Positions 32,575 to 41,083 of a stretch of DNA of 64,000 bases are shown in pieces. The notes under the pieces were generated by a model. That model was not told the DNA's origin. It made no database searches and saw only the letters and a list, made by a program, of their open reading frames with translations. Origin of the DNA: Chitinophagaceae bacterium. Its GTDB lineage: Bacteria > Bacteroidota > Bacteroidia > Chitinophagales > Chitinophagaceae. Each line of letters opens with the position of its first letter. The first letter of the stretch is position 1. The position numbers and the translations under genes are program-made. The stretch lies in the NCBI GenBank assembly GCA_016719165.1, contig JADKAJ010000002.1:62001-126000 (forward strand), read 5' to 3'.

Positions 32575-35037
32575 TTATTTCTGGTTGCCCATCCCCCCTT
32601 GCTGGCCACCTCCCTCTGCCCTTTTCCTTTCCTCTTCCAATGCCGACTTTCTCTGGCGGGCAGCTTTTACCTGGCTATTACCAAATCGATAACTGAAGTT
32701 TAGCTTAAACTGTGGCATTTCACCCTGGCCATTAAATTGACCGTAAACACCGGCAAAATTGGTATATCCCCCCCATTTCATCGTCTGGAAAATATCACTT
32801 ACAGCCACTTTGATATTACCCTTTCCCTTAAATATTACTTTTTGAACTCCTGCATCCACGCTACCCATTGCTTCAGACCTGATCAGGCCCTGCCATACCG
32901 ATGGTGATATAAACAGGCCGCTTAATTCCCCGGTCCAGCCTTTGCCAAGATTGAAACTATTTTGCATAAAATATGTCAGTGAAAAAACTGACTGGTCAAC
33001 TTTCCTGTCGCCACCACCAAAGTCGGCTACATAATGTGAATAGTTTGAATTGAGCGAAGCAAAGAAACTGTACCATTTATACTGAAAAGGATAACTGATA
33101 TTCAGTGCTATCACATCCTGCGTAGCCAGGTTCCTTTTTGTCATAAATCCTTTCGTCTTATCAATTGTGTCTGGTATCTGTGCAAAGATATCTTTCACAT
33201 GACTGTAGGTCAGCTTTGTTGTTAACCTGTATTTATAGATATGTGTTATATCAAAACTATTGGTATACTGGGGCCTCAGCAAGGTATTACCTTTCATAAA
33301 AGTATATTCATTCAACTTGAACTCAAAAGGGTTCAAATCCTGGTAAGCCGGGCGGTCAATACGACGGCTATAAGAGAATGTCCACTGTTTCATTGGATTC
33401 TTATTGAATGTAACTGCCGCACTGGGAAACACATCGGTATAATCTCTTTTAAAAGTTGAATCATATGTTAACATTGTACCATTTACCTGTTTGAAACCGG
33501 TTGAAGTTCCTTTTGAATGGGTGTTCTCGGCCCGCAAACCAAACTGGATCATAATCCCCTTTTTTAGCTGCTTATTATAATTTACATATAAGGCATTGAT
33601 ATTCTCTTTGTATTTAAAGCGATTGCTTTTTAATGTATCCAGCACCTTACCGGATGTGTACACATCATAGCGTTGAAAATCATTATCAGTATTTACAATA
33701 CCTATTTTTCCCCCTATACCCAGTCTGCCGCCTTTATAATTTTTTTCATAATCCGCTTTTAATGAAAACAAATCAATATCAGTCGGTGCGATCATATTGT
33801 AAATAGCCCGGCTAATTTCGGTAGTCCCATCAGGCTGAAAGTAATAATTGGGTTGATATTGGTTAGATCTTATCTTAAAGATGCCATAATCAGCATCAAT
33901 ATTCAGCTCTGTACCACCGGTTACTGCATAGCGGTAATTCAGGTTAGCATTCGCATTATCCCTTTTCATATCGTTATTGTTAGTAGCTTTCAAAATCCGG
34001 TCCACCTGCCCGGTTGGGATATAGGTAAAATACATTGGTCCCGATGTATTAAAATCATTGTTAGCCAGGTTACCATTTACCACCGCACCCAATGTGCTTT
34101 TATTATTGATGAAATAGTCGAGCCCTGCTTTAAAACCATGTGTATTATTATGAAAAAGCATCCTGTTCTTTTGAGAAAATGACGTATCAAACTGCTCCCT
34201 GTCAGAGTTCATTGACATCAGGTATTGGGCATTATTGTAATTATAGTTACCAAATACATTAATGCTTTTATTGCGGTAATTAAGGTTTAACCCCCCATTA
34301 TACTTGGGGTAAGTACCCTGCACATATCCCAGGTTTACCGAACCATTGGCACCAAATGATTTATTTTTTTTCAGTTTTATATTAATAATGCCTGCATTAC
34401 CTGCTGCTTCATATTTGGCAGAAGGATTAGTAATGATCTCAATGGCCTCTATCTGTGCAGACTGAAGGCTTTTCAAATAATTGGATAAATCAGTACCTGA
34501 TAATGGTGACGGTTTTCCGTCAATAAATACCTGTACTCCGTTTTTGCCCGCCAGGCTGATATTGTCATCCTTATCCACCATCACACTGGGGCTTTTCCGC
34601 AGCAATTCCAGCGCATCATTGCCGACAGCGTTAATGGTACCTTCCACATTCAAAATAGTTTTATCTGCCCGGACCTCGATCATCGGCTTTTGTGCAGTAA
34701 TTGTTACTCCCTGCAGATTAGTGGATGCTTTTGAAAGTAATATTTCAGGAAGATTAATATCCCCGTTTACTTCAAAGGGTGCTGAGTATTGTGAGGTGTA
34801 TCCAATATGAGATACACTAACCAGGAAATTACCCGCAGCCGACTGTAATACAAAACGTCCGTCCGATCCGGTAACGGCGAGCTTTACTACTGAAGAATCT
34901 TTAGCACGAAGCAATGACACGGTTGTTTTTTCCAGCCCTTTTCCTAGTTCATCTTTTACCAATCCGGTCACTTTCTGCGCCTGGATGGTAGAAGATATCA
35001 TGCTCAATCCAAGAAAAAATACAACTAACTTTCTCAT
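32575..35037 (-). CDS. Outer-membrane beta-barrel receptor with carboxypeptidase-regulatory-like domain (TonB-receptor-like)
   Basis: An 820-residue outer-membrane protein. Order: signal peptide (M-R-K-L-V-V-F-F ... I-Q-A), a CarboxypepD-regulatory-like domain (K-V-T-G-L-V-K-D-E-L-G, about 22-100), a plug domain (V-E-G-T-I-N-A-V-G-N-D-A-L-E-L-L), then a long barrel of the OMP_b-brl_3 type, ending in a low-complexity Gly/Gln/Glu tail (G-G-G-Q-Q-G-G-M-G). The tail means it does not end in the usual aromatic strand. Substrate unknown. The ATG at 35037 is preferred; an upstream TTG at 35067 lies inside the -7 promoter element. Confidence 0.85.
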   Translation of the reverse strand: MRKLVVFFLGLSMISSTIQAQKVTGLVKDELGKGLEKTTVSLLRAKDSSVVKLAVTGSDGRFVLQSAAGNFLVSVSHIGYTSQYSAPFEVNGDINLPEILLSKASTNLQGVTITAQKPMIEVRADKTILNVEGTINAVGNDALELLRKSPSVMVDKDDNISLAGKNGVQVFIDGKPSPLSGTDLSNYLKSLQSAQIEAIEIITNPSAKYEAAGNAGIINIKLKKNKSFGANGSVNLGYVQGTYPKYNGGLNLNYRNKSINVFGNYNYNNAQYLMSMNSDREQFDTSFSQKNRMLFHNNTHGFKAGLDYFINNKSTLGAVVNGNLANNDFNTSGPMYFTYIPTGQVDRILKATNNNDMKRDNANANLNYRYAVTGGTELNIDADYGIFKIRSNQYQPNYYFQPDGTTEISRAIYNMIAPTDIDLFSLKADYEKNYKGGRLGIGGKIGIVNTDNDFQRYDVYTSGKVLDTLKSNRFKYKENINALYVNYNKQLKKGIMIQFGLRAENTHSKGTSTGFKQVNGTMLTYDSTFKRDYTDVFPSAAVTFNKNPMKQWTFSYSRRIDRPAYQDLNPFEFKLNEYTFMKGNTLLRPQYTNSFDITHIYKYRLTTKLTYSHVKDIFAQIPDTIDKTKGFMTKRNLATQDVIALNISYPFQYKWYSFFASLNSNYSHYVADFGGGDRKVDQSVFSLTYFMQNSFNLGKGWTGELSGLFISPSVWQGLIRSEAMGSVDAGVQKVIFKGKGNIKVAVSDIFQTMKWGGYTNFAGVYGQFNGQGEMPQFKLNFSYRFGNSQVKAARQRKSALEEERKRAEGGGQQGGMGNQK

Positions 35038-35064
35038 TCTTAAAGGTTTTTGATTAATGGTTGG

Positions 35065-35072
35065 CAAAGATA
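35065..35072 (-). promoter_or_regulatory. -7 element of the receptor gene
   Basis: Minus strand TATCTTTG, exact match to TAnnTTTG, with TTTA at the -33 position after 19 bp (35095-35092). It lies 27 bp before the chosen ATG. Confidence 0.5.
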
Positions 35073-35202
35073 ATCTTGTGTCATGCGATTGTAAAGGCTA
35101 TTCCCGACCAATGGTGTAAAAGATGCCATGAACGGCATGAATATTCGGGTGAAACTGAAAAAGAGCTTTACCAGCTTCATAATGTTTATCACTGTTTTCC
35201 CT

Positions 35203-35210
35203 TAGGTTTG
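35203..35210 (+). promoter_or_regulatory. -7 element of gcvH
   Basis: TAGGTTTG fits TAnnTTTG and sits 19 bp before the gcvH ATG. No clear -33 element. Confidence 0.42.
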
Positions 35211-35229
35211 CAACTCAAAATCATTGATT

Positions 35230-35607
35230 ATGAATTTCCCTGCCAATCTCCGTTACACAAAAGATCATGAATGGATTAGCCTTGAAGGCAATATTGCCAC
35301 TATTGGCATTACCGATTATGCCCAACACGAATTAGGTGATATAGTCTATGTAGAAGTGGACACTATTGGAAAAACGCTTGAAGCCGGTGCTGTTTTTGGA
35401 ACTGTTGAAGCAGTAAAAACAGTATCTGATCTTTTTCTCCCCGTTAGCGGAACGATTACTGAACTTAATCCTGCCCTGAACAATGCCCCGGAACTGGTAA
35501 ACAGTGACCCTTATGGAGAAGGCTGGATGGTAAAAATGACAGTAACCAACCCGGCTGATGTTGAGGCACTTATGAATGCCTCAGCGTATGAAGTAGTGGT
35601 CGGATAA
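35230..35607 (+). CDS. gcvH: Glycine cleavage system H protein
   Basis: A 125-residue lipoyl carrier shuttling the methylamine intermediate among the P, T and L proteins. The lipoyl-lysine is K63 in G-T-V-E-A-V-K-T-V, and R-Y-T-K-D-H-E-W-I at 8-16 is the family opening. Complete. The ATG at 35230 is preferred over a TTG two codons earlier. gcvP and gcvT are not in the window. A VanZ-like gene, which often follows gcvH in Bacteroidota, is found here only after an intervening sigma/anti-sigma pair. Confidence 0.96.
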   Translation: MNFPANLRYTKDHEWISLEGNIATIGITDYAQHELGDIVYVEVDTIGKTLEAGAVFGTVEAVKTVSDLFLPVSGTITELNPALNNAPELVNSDPYGEGWMVKMTVTNPADVEALMNASAYEVVVG

Positions 35608-35682
35608 ATCTATAATGACTTTTACTTCGTTCATTTAATCGGACGCATTTATTATTGTAATAATTGTGTCTTAACCAAGTAT

Positions 35683-36222
35683 TTGAACCTCAACACTACA
35701 TACAGCGAACAGGAGCTGGTAGCTTTGTTGCAGCAACGCAATGAAAAAGCTTTCAGTTATTTGTATGATAACTATTCTGGTGCATTATATGGCATTGTGA
35801 ATGCGGTTGTTACAGATAAAGAAGTCGCTAATGATGTATTGCAAAACGTATTTATAAATATCTGGAGAAAAATTGAGTCGTATGACGCTTCAAAAGGCAG
35901 ACTTTTTACCTGGATGTTGAATATAGCCCGTAATGCAGCTATAGATGAATTGAGGTCCAAAGGATACAACAACGCACTGAAGAATATATCGCTGCCTGAA
36001 ATTAATGAAATTGAAGGGGCAGTAACTGGCCCGGCTATTGACGATGTGGGTTTAAAGAAAGTACTTGGAAAGTTAAAAGGTGAGTTAAGGGTTTTGGTAG
36101 ACATGTCCTACTTTCAGGGTTTTACACATGAAGAAATTGCCAGGTCATTAGATATACCATTGGGAACAGTAAAAACAAGGATACGAAGTGCATTAACACA
36201 GTTGAGAACAATGATTCAATAA
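35683..36222 (+). CDS. ECF-type sigma factor, SigK-like
   Basis: A 179-residue sigma factor: region 2 (about 20-85) with D-K-E-V-A-N-D-V-L-Q-N-V-F and F-T-W-M-L-N-I-A-R-N; region 4 (about 118-172) with Y-F-Q-G-F-T-H-E-E-I-A-R-S-L-D-I-P-L-G-T-V-K-T-R. No ATG exists between the upstream in-frame stop (35605-35607, the gcvH stop) and region 2; the TTG at 35683 gives a normal N-terminus, so a TTG start is accepted. The partner anti-sigma gene follows after 4 bp, which makes this a self-contained cassette. Confidence 0.92.
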   Translation: MNLNTTYSEQELVALLQQRNEKAFSYLYDNYSGALYGIVNAVVTDKEVANDVLQNVFINIWRKIESYDASKGRLFTWMLNIARNAAIDELRSKGYNNALKNISLPEINEIEGAVTGPAIDDVGLKKVLGKLKGELRVLVDMSYFQGFTHEEIARSLDIPLGTVKTRIRSALTQLRTMIQ

Positions 36223-36226
36223 AAAA

Positions 36227-36997
36227 GTGAACATACAGGAATACATATCAAGTGGAATTACAGAGAGCTATGTTCTCGGGCTTGCTTCTGATGAAGAAAG
36301 AAGGGAGTTTGAGAAAATATGTGCGCAATACCCCGAAGTCTTACAGGCAAGGATCGCTTTTGAACTGGCATTGGAAAAACAAGCCCTTGAAAATGCGATC
36401 AACCCTACAACCGAATTAAAAGACAGAATTTTTGAGAGAATTGGCTCAACCGGAAAAATTGTTCCCTTGCAGGATACTTCCATTAAAAATACACAACCGG
36501 GAGCTTTGTTGTGGCTGAAATATGCAGCCGCCGCCTGTGTAGTATTACTTGCCGGAAGCTTGTACATGAACATTACTTTATCCAATAAAAATAAGAAGCT
36601 GAAAGGCAGCTATGACAATACATTGGCCGAATTGAACGAAGTGAAAAAGGATATCAGGGTTTTGCAGCAAAATCCAAATATTAAAATGGCCTCTATGAAG
36701 GGCATGGATATTTCACCAAAATCATATGCTACAGTTTATTGGGACACAGCTTCGCATGATGTTTATCTGTTGGCCAACAATCTGCCTGTACCACCCAATG
36801 ATAAGCAATACCAGCTATGGGCACTACTGGATGGAAAACCAATCGACCTCGGCATGCTGAATTACGATCTGAAGCAAAAGAAATTACTGGTCCGCATGAA
36901 GAATGCACAAGGGGCCGAAGCATTTGCCATCACCCTTGAAAATAAAGGCGGCAATCCCACTCCCCAGGGTGCTATGTATGTGATGGGTAAACTCTGA
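36227..36997 (+). CDS. Anti-sigma factor, RskA-like
   Basis: A 256-residue membrane protein. The N-terminal cytosolic zone (I-S-S-G-I-T-E-S-Y-V-L-G-L-A-S-D-E-E) is the usual anti-sigma opening; it lacks the H-x-x-x-C-x-x-C zinc motif. One membrane helix is at about 90-110, then a coiled-coil stretch and a periplasmic RskA-like domain with Y-A-T-V-Y-W-D, Y-Q-L-W-A-L and a final G-N-P-T-P. It starts with GTG at 36227, 4 bp after the sigma gene stop. By family it would hold the sigma factor at the membrane until an envelope signal releases it. Confidence 0.88.
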   Translation: MNIQEYISSGITESYVLGLASDEERREFEKICAQYPEVLQARIAFELALEKQALENAINPTTELKDRIFERIGSTGKIVPLQDTSIKNTQPGALLWLKYAAAACVVLLAGSLYMNITLSNKNKKLKGSYDNTLAELNEVKKDIRVLQQNPNIKMASMKGMDISPKSYATVYWDTASHDVYLLANNLPVPPNDKQYQLWALLDGKPIDLGMLNYDLKQKKLLVRMKNAQGAEAFAITLENKGGNPTPQGAMYVMGKL

Positions 36998-37096
36998 TTT
37001 TTCCATTTTCTTTCAATCTGACGACAGACGTTTTATCGTATCTGATAAGATACAATAGCTGCTATAGTAGTTTTGGTTCTATAGTTGGTTAAAAAC

Positions 37097-37127
37097 AAGG
37101 GGCCTCTTCTGAGGCTCCTTTTTCTTT
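37097..37127 (+). terminator. Terminator after the sigma/anti-sigma cassette
   Basis: AAGGGGCCTC (37097-37106), a TTCT loop and GAGGCTCCTT (37111-37120) form a 10-bp stem with one G-T pair, followed by TTTC-rich sequence. Confidence 0.8.
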
Positions 37128-37179
37128 CTAAATAAAGAATCACAGCGAATCTTCGCTTAATATTGTTGAAAAAAAACGT

Positions 37180-37563
37180 TTGAAGAAAATAAAACCTTCC
37201 TTTATTCCAGGTATTACCTGGTTGATCATTTCCACCATTTTATTAACCTTGCCAGGTTCAGCATTTCCTACTGAAAACTGGCTTGGAAAAATATGGTTTG
37301 ACAAATGGGTCCACATTGGCATGTTTTCCATAATGGTAGTACTGTGGTGCTGGGGATTACTAAAGTTGAATTTTGATAACAGCGGACTGAAGAAAAATTT
37401 TATACTTATTTCTGTTGTATGGCTTCTCTATGGAATAGGCATGGAGTTTATCCAGAAGTACTTTGTAATCAATCGATCTTTTGATACAGGAGATATAATC
37501 GCTGACGGTGCCGGCTGCCTGGCTGGCCTGATTTTCAGTTTGAGCAGGTATATAAAAAAATAG
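37180..37563 (+). CDS. VanZ-like membrane protein
   Basis: A 127-residue protein with four membrane helices, matching the VanZ-like family by F-D-K-W-V-H-I-G-M-F at about 40-49 and the late S-F-D-T-G-D-I-I-A-D-G-A-G-C. In glycopeptide-resistant Gram-positives VanZ affects teicoplanin sensitivity; the role of the Bacteroidota homologues is not known. No ATG exists after the upstream in-frame stop at about 37129, so the TTG at 37180 is taken as the start. A 9-bp hairpin immediately follows the stop codon. Confidence 0.85.
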   Translation: MKKIKPSFIPGITWLIISTILLTLPGSAFPTENWLGKIWFDKWVHIGMFSIMVVLWCWGLLKLNFDNSGLKKNFILISVVWLLYGIGMEFIQKYFVINRSFDTGDIIADGAGCLAGLIFSLSRYIKK

Positions 37564-37584
37564 ACCCCTGTAGAAACAGGGGTC
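37563..37584 (+). terminator. Hairpin at the end of the VanZ-like gene
   Basis: GACCCCTGT, an AGAA loop and ACAGGGGTC form a perfect 9-bp stem starting at the last base of the VanZ stop codon. There is no T tract, so it may be a terminator of another type or an RNA-stability element. Confidence 0.5.
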
Positions 37585-37945
37585 GCAACCAAAACTAACT
37601 GCTTATGAGAAAATTGACTGTCTTTATAATGAGTTCAAATAATAATCTTCAAATGTATAACGCAAATTTACTGCCGATAGTATGAACTTTGCTGTTAATG
37701 AAAGTTTAAAAGAGCTAAATCAGTAATTCCACTCACTTCCTTCTTCGTAAAATCTCTTTTGCACCTGTCAGGCATACGATGCACTGATTGAACATATTAC
37801 ACAAATAACAACAGCTGTTAGTATTTGTTCATTCTTTCAAACTAAAAAAACCTGACAATCAACTGACAAAGAACATACATCTATTAGACGTTGTGCCTGG
37901 ATGTTTCCTTCGGAAAATTCATGCCAAATTGTTATTTCACAGAAA
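37585..37945. other. Intergenic stretch without a convincing gene
   Basis: This is the longest gene-free stretch of the window. It contains an ATG-led 26-codon frame at 37605-37685 (begins M-R-K-L-T-V-F-I-M), and a 26-bp imperfect palindrome at 37802-37827 (CAAATAACAACAG facing CTGTTAGTATTTG, 11 of 13 positions pairing, with AACAGCTGTT at the centre). No tRNA fold, long frame or recognisable promoter is seen. The palindrome could be an operator or a decayed repeat. Confidence 0.4.
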
Positions 37946-37979
37946 ATAAAAAAGTCATCCTCTGAAAAAGGATGACTTA
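37946..37979 (-). terminator. Terminator of the DUF937-like gene
   Basis: Read on the minus strand AAGTCATCC and GGATGACTT form a 9-bp stem with a 9-nt loop, followed by TTTTTT. Confidence 0.82.
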
Positions 37980-37996
37980 GTTAATTCCATTTGAAA

Positions 37997-38632
37997 TTAT
38001 TTAGACAAAAAACCTTTTATCATATCCATTAATCCGCCGCCACTACCCTGGTCTTTATTCTGAAAACTATCCTGAGCCTTGCGGGTGAAATTGCCAATAA
38101 GATCCTGTAAATCAAATCCACCGCTATTGTTACCACTACTATTTCCACCTCCACCGGTGAATTGATCCAGGATATCCTGTAATTGAGACCCGCCGCCATT
38201 TCCGCTTCCGCCTGTCAAAGAACCTATAAGGCCGTCCAAAGTAAACCCGGCATTCTGGGGATTGTTTGTTTCAGTAATAATTCCATTGAGTACATTAGGA
38301 ATTAGATTATTAGCCACACTACTGGCCGAAGTTGGACTCATTTTGTATTTGCTAACCAGTTTACTGATAAAATACCCCACCATCATGGAAACCATCGGGT
38401 TTTTTGTTAAGCCACTAATACCACCGCTGTTCCCAGATGATTTATCACCTCCTTTAAAAAGATCAAGAATATTTTGAAGTCCACCCCCGGCCAATACATT
38501 CTGAAACCCACTGGTGATGGTTTTAGTAGCATCAGCCAATACTTCCTGGTTTTGCTCATTCGGAATTTCCGGGTTTTCTACCACGGTGTCCTTTCCGTAG
38601 TTTTTTACAATGTCTAACAATTGATCTAACAT
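37997..38632 (-). CDS. DUF937-like glycine/asparagine-rich protein
   Basis: A 211-residue protein with no signal peptide. It begins M-L-D-Q-L-L-D-I-V-K-N-Y-G, has repeated Gly/Ser/Asn-rich linkers (G-G-G-G-N-S-S-G-N-N-S-G-G) between short helical blocks of the L-x-D-I-L-D-x-F/L type, and ends in M-I-K-G-F-L-S-K. This alternation of L-Q-D-I-L helices and glycine linkers resembles DUF937 (YidB-like) proteins, whose function is unknown. Monocistronic with its own terminator. Confidence 0.7.
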   Translation of the reverse strand: MLDQLLDIVKNYGKDTVVENPEIPNEQNQEVLADATKTITSGFQNVLAGGGLQNILDLFKGGDKSSGNSGGISGLTKNPMVSMMVGYFISKLVSKYKMSPTSASSVANNLIPNVLNGIITETNNPQNAGFTLDGLIGSLTGGSGNGGGSQLQDILDQFTGGGGNSSGNNSGGFDLQDLIGNFTRKAQDSFQNKDQGSGGGLMDMIKGFLSK

Positions 38633-38773
38633 AATTTATAGTTTTTGAATATGAATGATTCTCTTAGGTAAGATTATTTAAGTGTTTTCACTAAAATTAA
38701 TTATAAATAATCTCAAGAAATCATGACAGCAGGTAATATTCCGTTGAGGGGTATCCGGAAATGTATTTTTTCA

Positions 38774-39838
38774 TTAATTCTGCTTGGTAAGCTTTTCCGA
38801 ATTCTCTGCAAACTGAAGAGCCTCAATTAGTTCATTTATATCTCCATTCAGCACAGCATCAAGATTATACAGCGTGAGCCCAATACGATGATCGGTAACT
38901 CGTCCCTGAGGAAAATTGTAGGTCCGGATTTTTGCACTCCGGTCACCGGTACTTACCAAACTTTTACGATGCCGGGCAATCTCATCCTCCTGCTTTCTTA
39001 CCTGCTCCTCATAAAGTTTGGTCCGAAGCATCCCCATCGCTTTTTCCCGGTTACCCAGCTGTGAACGTTCTGTTTGACAAACCACTACGGTGCCGGTAGG
39101 AATATGTGTCAGTAATACTTTTGTTTCTACTTTGTTTACATTTTGTCCCCCGGCACCTCCGCTTCGGGCTGTCTCCATTTTTACATCGGCCGGATTTAAC
39201 TCAAAATCCACTTCCTCCGCCTCAGGCATCACTGCAACTGTAGCAGCAGATGTGTGCACCCTGCCACTAGCCTCTGTATCCGGAACCCTTTGTACCCGGT
39301 GTACGCCACTTTCAAATTTCAGGGTACCATATACATCATCGCCGGTTACTTCCAGTTGTACTTCCTTATAACCACCTACCGAGCCTTCATTTTCACTCAA
39401 TACTGCAGTTTTCCAACCACGTCTTTCACAGTAACGCACATACATTCTCAGTAAATCTCCTGCAAACAGGCTGGCTTCATCACCACCGGTTCCCGCCCTT
39501 ATCTCAAGAATAGCATTCTTTTCATCCTGCGGATCCTTAGGAATCAGCAATTGCCTGATATGGGCTTCCAACTGTGTTTTCTTCTCTTCCATAGCCGGAG
39601 CTTCCATTTTGGCGAGTTCCCTCATCTCTTCATCACCACCCTCCAATGCTTCTTTGTAAAAACCGATGTCGTCAAGTACTTTCTTATACTCATGATATGC
39701 CACAACGATCTTTTCCAGGCTGCGGTATTCTTTACTTGTCTCAGCAAATTTTTTATTATTCCCCACAATCTCAGGGTTGGTGAGGGCTACTCCCAACTGG
39801 TCAAATCTTGCTTTTATGGCTTCTAATCTGTCTAACAT
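38774..39838 (-). CDS. prfA: Peptide chain release factor 1
   Basis: A 354-residue class I release factor. The catalytic G-G-Q loop appears as S-G-G-A-G-G-Q-N-V-N-K; the anticodon-like tripeptide region R-V-P-D-T-E carries P-x-T, specific for UAA/UAG (RF1) rather than the S-P-F of RF2. It acts in the ribosome to release the finished peptide. A -7-like TAAATTTG (39865-39858, minus) lies 19 bp upstream of the start. Confidence 0.96.
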   Translation of the reverse strand: MLDRLEAIKARFDQLGVALTNPEIVGNNKKFAETSKEYRSLEKIVVAYHEYKKVLDDIGFYKEALEGGDEEMRELAKMEAPAMEEKKTQLEAHIRQLLIPKDPQDEKNAILEIRAGTGGDEASLFAGDLLRMYVRYCERRGWKTAVLSENEGSVGGYKEVQLEVTGDDVYGTLKFESGVHRVQRVPDTEASGRVHTSAATVAVMPEAEEVDFELNPADVKMETARSGGAGGQNVNKVETKVLLTHIPTGTVVVCQTERSQLGNREKAMGMLRTKLYEEQVRKQEDEIARHRKSLVSTGDRSAKIRTYNFPQGRVTDHRIGLTLYNLDAVLNGDINELIEALQFAENSEKLTKQN

Positions 39839-39857
39839 AGTGTAATTCTCAGGGCGG

Positions 39858-39865
39858 CAAATTTA
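39858..39865 (-). promoter_or_regulatory. -7 element of prfA
   Basis: Minus strand TAAATTTG fits TAnnTTTG, 19 bp before the prfA ATG. Confidence 0.4.
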
Positions 39866-39904
39866 GCGATTTGGTTTTTGAGTTCTGAAATTTGAATTTT
39901 GGGA

Positions 39905-41083
39905 ATGGGCTATCTCAAATTCAGACCTGATAAACTATTTAACGGGTATCGTTTTCTCGGAGAAGACAACGTATTAATAACTCACCAGGATGGAACCGTT
40001 GAAACAATCGTTCCGCTTGCAGATGCCGGGGATGACGTACAGCAAATTGCAGGCATTCTCTCTCCCGGGCTGTTTAATTGCCATTGTCACCTCGAGTTAA
40101 GTCATTTAAAAAATGTAATTCCACCACATACTGGGCTAATTGAGTTTTTATGTTCGGTTGTCACCAAAAGAGATTTTTCTCCTGACATTATACGGCAAGA
40201 GATCATCAAGGCGGAAAAAGAAATGTATGATAACGGCATAGTTGCTATTGGTGATATTGGAAACACCGCTGACACGGCTGAAGTAAAAAGCAAAAGCAAA
40301 ATCCGCTGGCAGAATTTTGTAGAAGTATTAAGTTTTACGGATGATAAAGCAGAAGAAAATTTTAATCACTATAAAAAAGTAGCAGCGCATTTAGACGCCG
40401 CACTTCATACAGCCGGCAACATCCATCGTACCTCCCTGGTTCCTCATGCACCTTACAGTATCTCTCCCAAAACCTTTCAACTTATCAACGAATCAACAAG
40501 AGGCCAGGTGATATCCATTCATAACCAGGAGCACCCGGCTGAAGATGAATTATACAAAACAGGTGGTGGTGAATACCTGAAACTTTTTAAGATTTTTGGC
40601 ATTGACCGATCCCCATTCCCGGTAACGGGTAAAAGCAGTATACGTTCTGTTCTACCTTACTTTAATAACGAACAAACTATTTTGCTGATCCATAATACAT
40701 TTATGGCGGAAGAAGATGTTATCTGGGCAAACCAATACGCTGCTGCTCATGGTTTGAAACTGGTTTATTGTTTATGTATCAATGCCAACCTGTATATTGA
40801 AAATAAAGTACCCCCGATAGATATGCTGATGAAGCACAATTGTACTATCGTTGTAGGAACCGACAGCTACAGCAGCAACTGGCAACTGAGTATTGCTAAA
40901 GAAATGGAAGCTATACACAAACATTTCCAGCATATTCCCATTGAAACGATCCTTCAATGGGCAACCAGTAACGGGGCAAAGGCTTTGGGCCTTGAGGATG
41001 AGTTTGGGAGCTTTGCGACTGGTAAAAAACCCGGAATAGCTATAATTGACAATAATTTGGATCTATCCAGGAAACTAGCCTAA
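39905..41083 (+). CDS. Amidohydrolase-family deaminase (aminofutalosine/SAH-deaminase-like)
   Basis: A 392-residue metal-dependent amidohydrolase of the cytosine-deaminase-like branch. The first metal ligands are the H-C-H of C-H-C-H-L-E-L-S-H; later ligands are seen in P-H-A-P-Y-S-I-S-P, I-H-N-Q-E-H and G-T-D-S-Y-S-S-N. This set resembles aminofutalosine deaminase of the futalosine menaquinone route and S-adenosylhomocysteine/adenosine-type deaminases; I cannot separate them by eye. The ATG at 39905 is preferred to a TTG two codons earlier. Its 3' end overlaps recO by 9 bp on the opposite strand. Confidence 0.82.
   Translation: MGYLKFRPDKLFNGYRFLGEDNVLITHQDGTVETIVPLADAGDDVQQIAGILSPGLFNCHCHLELSHLKNVIPPHTGLIEFLCSVVTKRDFSPDIIRQEIIKAEKEMYDNGIVAIGDIGNTADTAEVKSKSKIRWQNFVEVLSFTDDKAEENFNHYKKVAAHLDAALHTAGNIHRTSLVPHAPYSISPKTFQLINESTRGQVISIHNQEHPAEDELYKTGGGEYLKLFKIFGIDRSPFPVTGKSSIRSVLPYFNNEQTILLIHNTFMAEEDVIWANQYAAAHGLKLVYCLCINANLYIENKVPPIDMLMKHNCTIVVGTDSYSSNWQLSIAKEMEAIHKHFQHIPIETILQWATSNGAKALGLEDEFGSFATGKKPGIAIIDNNLDLSRKLA

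Noticed and set aside
40080..40105. Mutated metal site in the amidohydrolase (C-H-C-H instead of H-x-H)
   Set aside because: The H-C-H within it is a normal H-x-H with Cys as the variable residue; the other ligands are intact.
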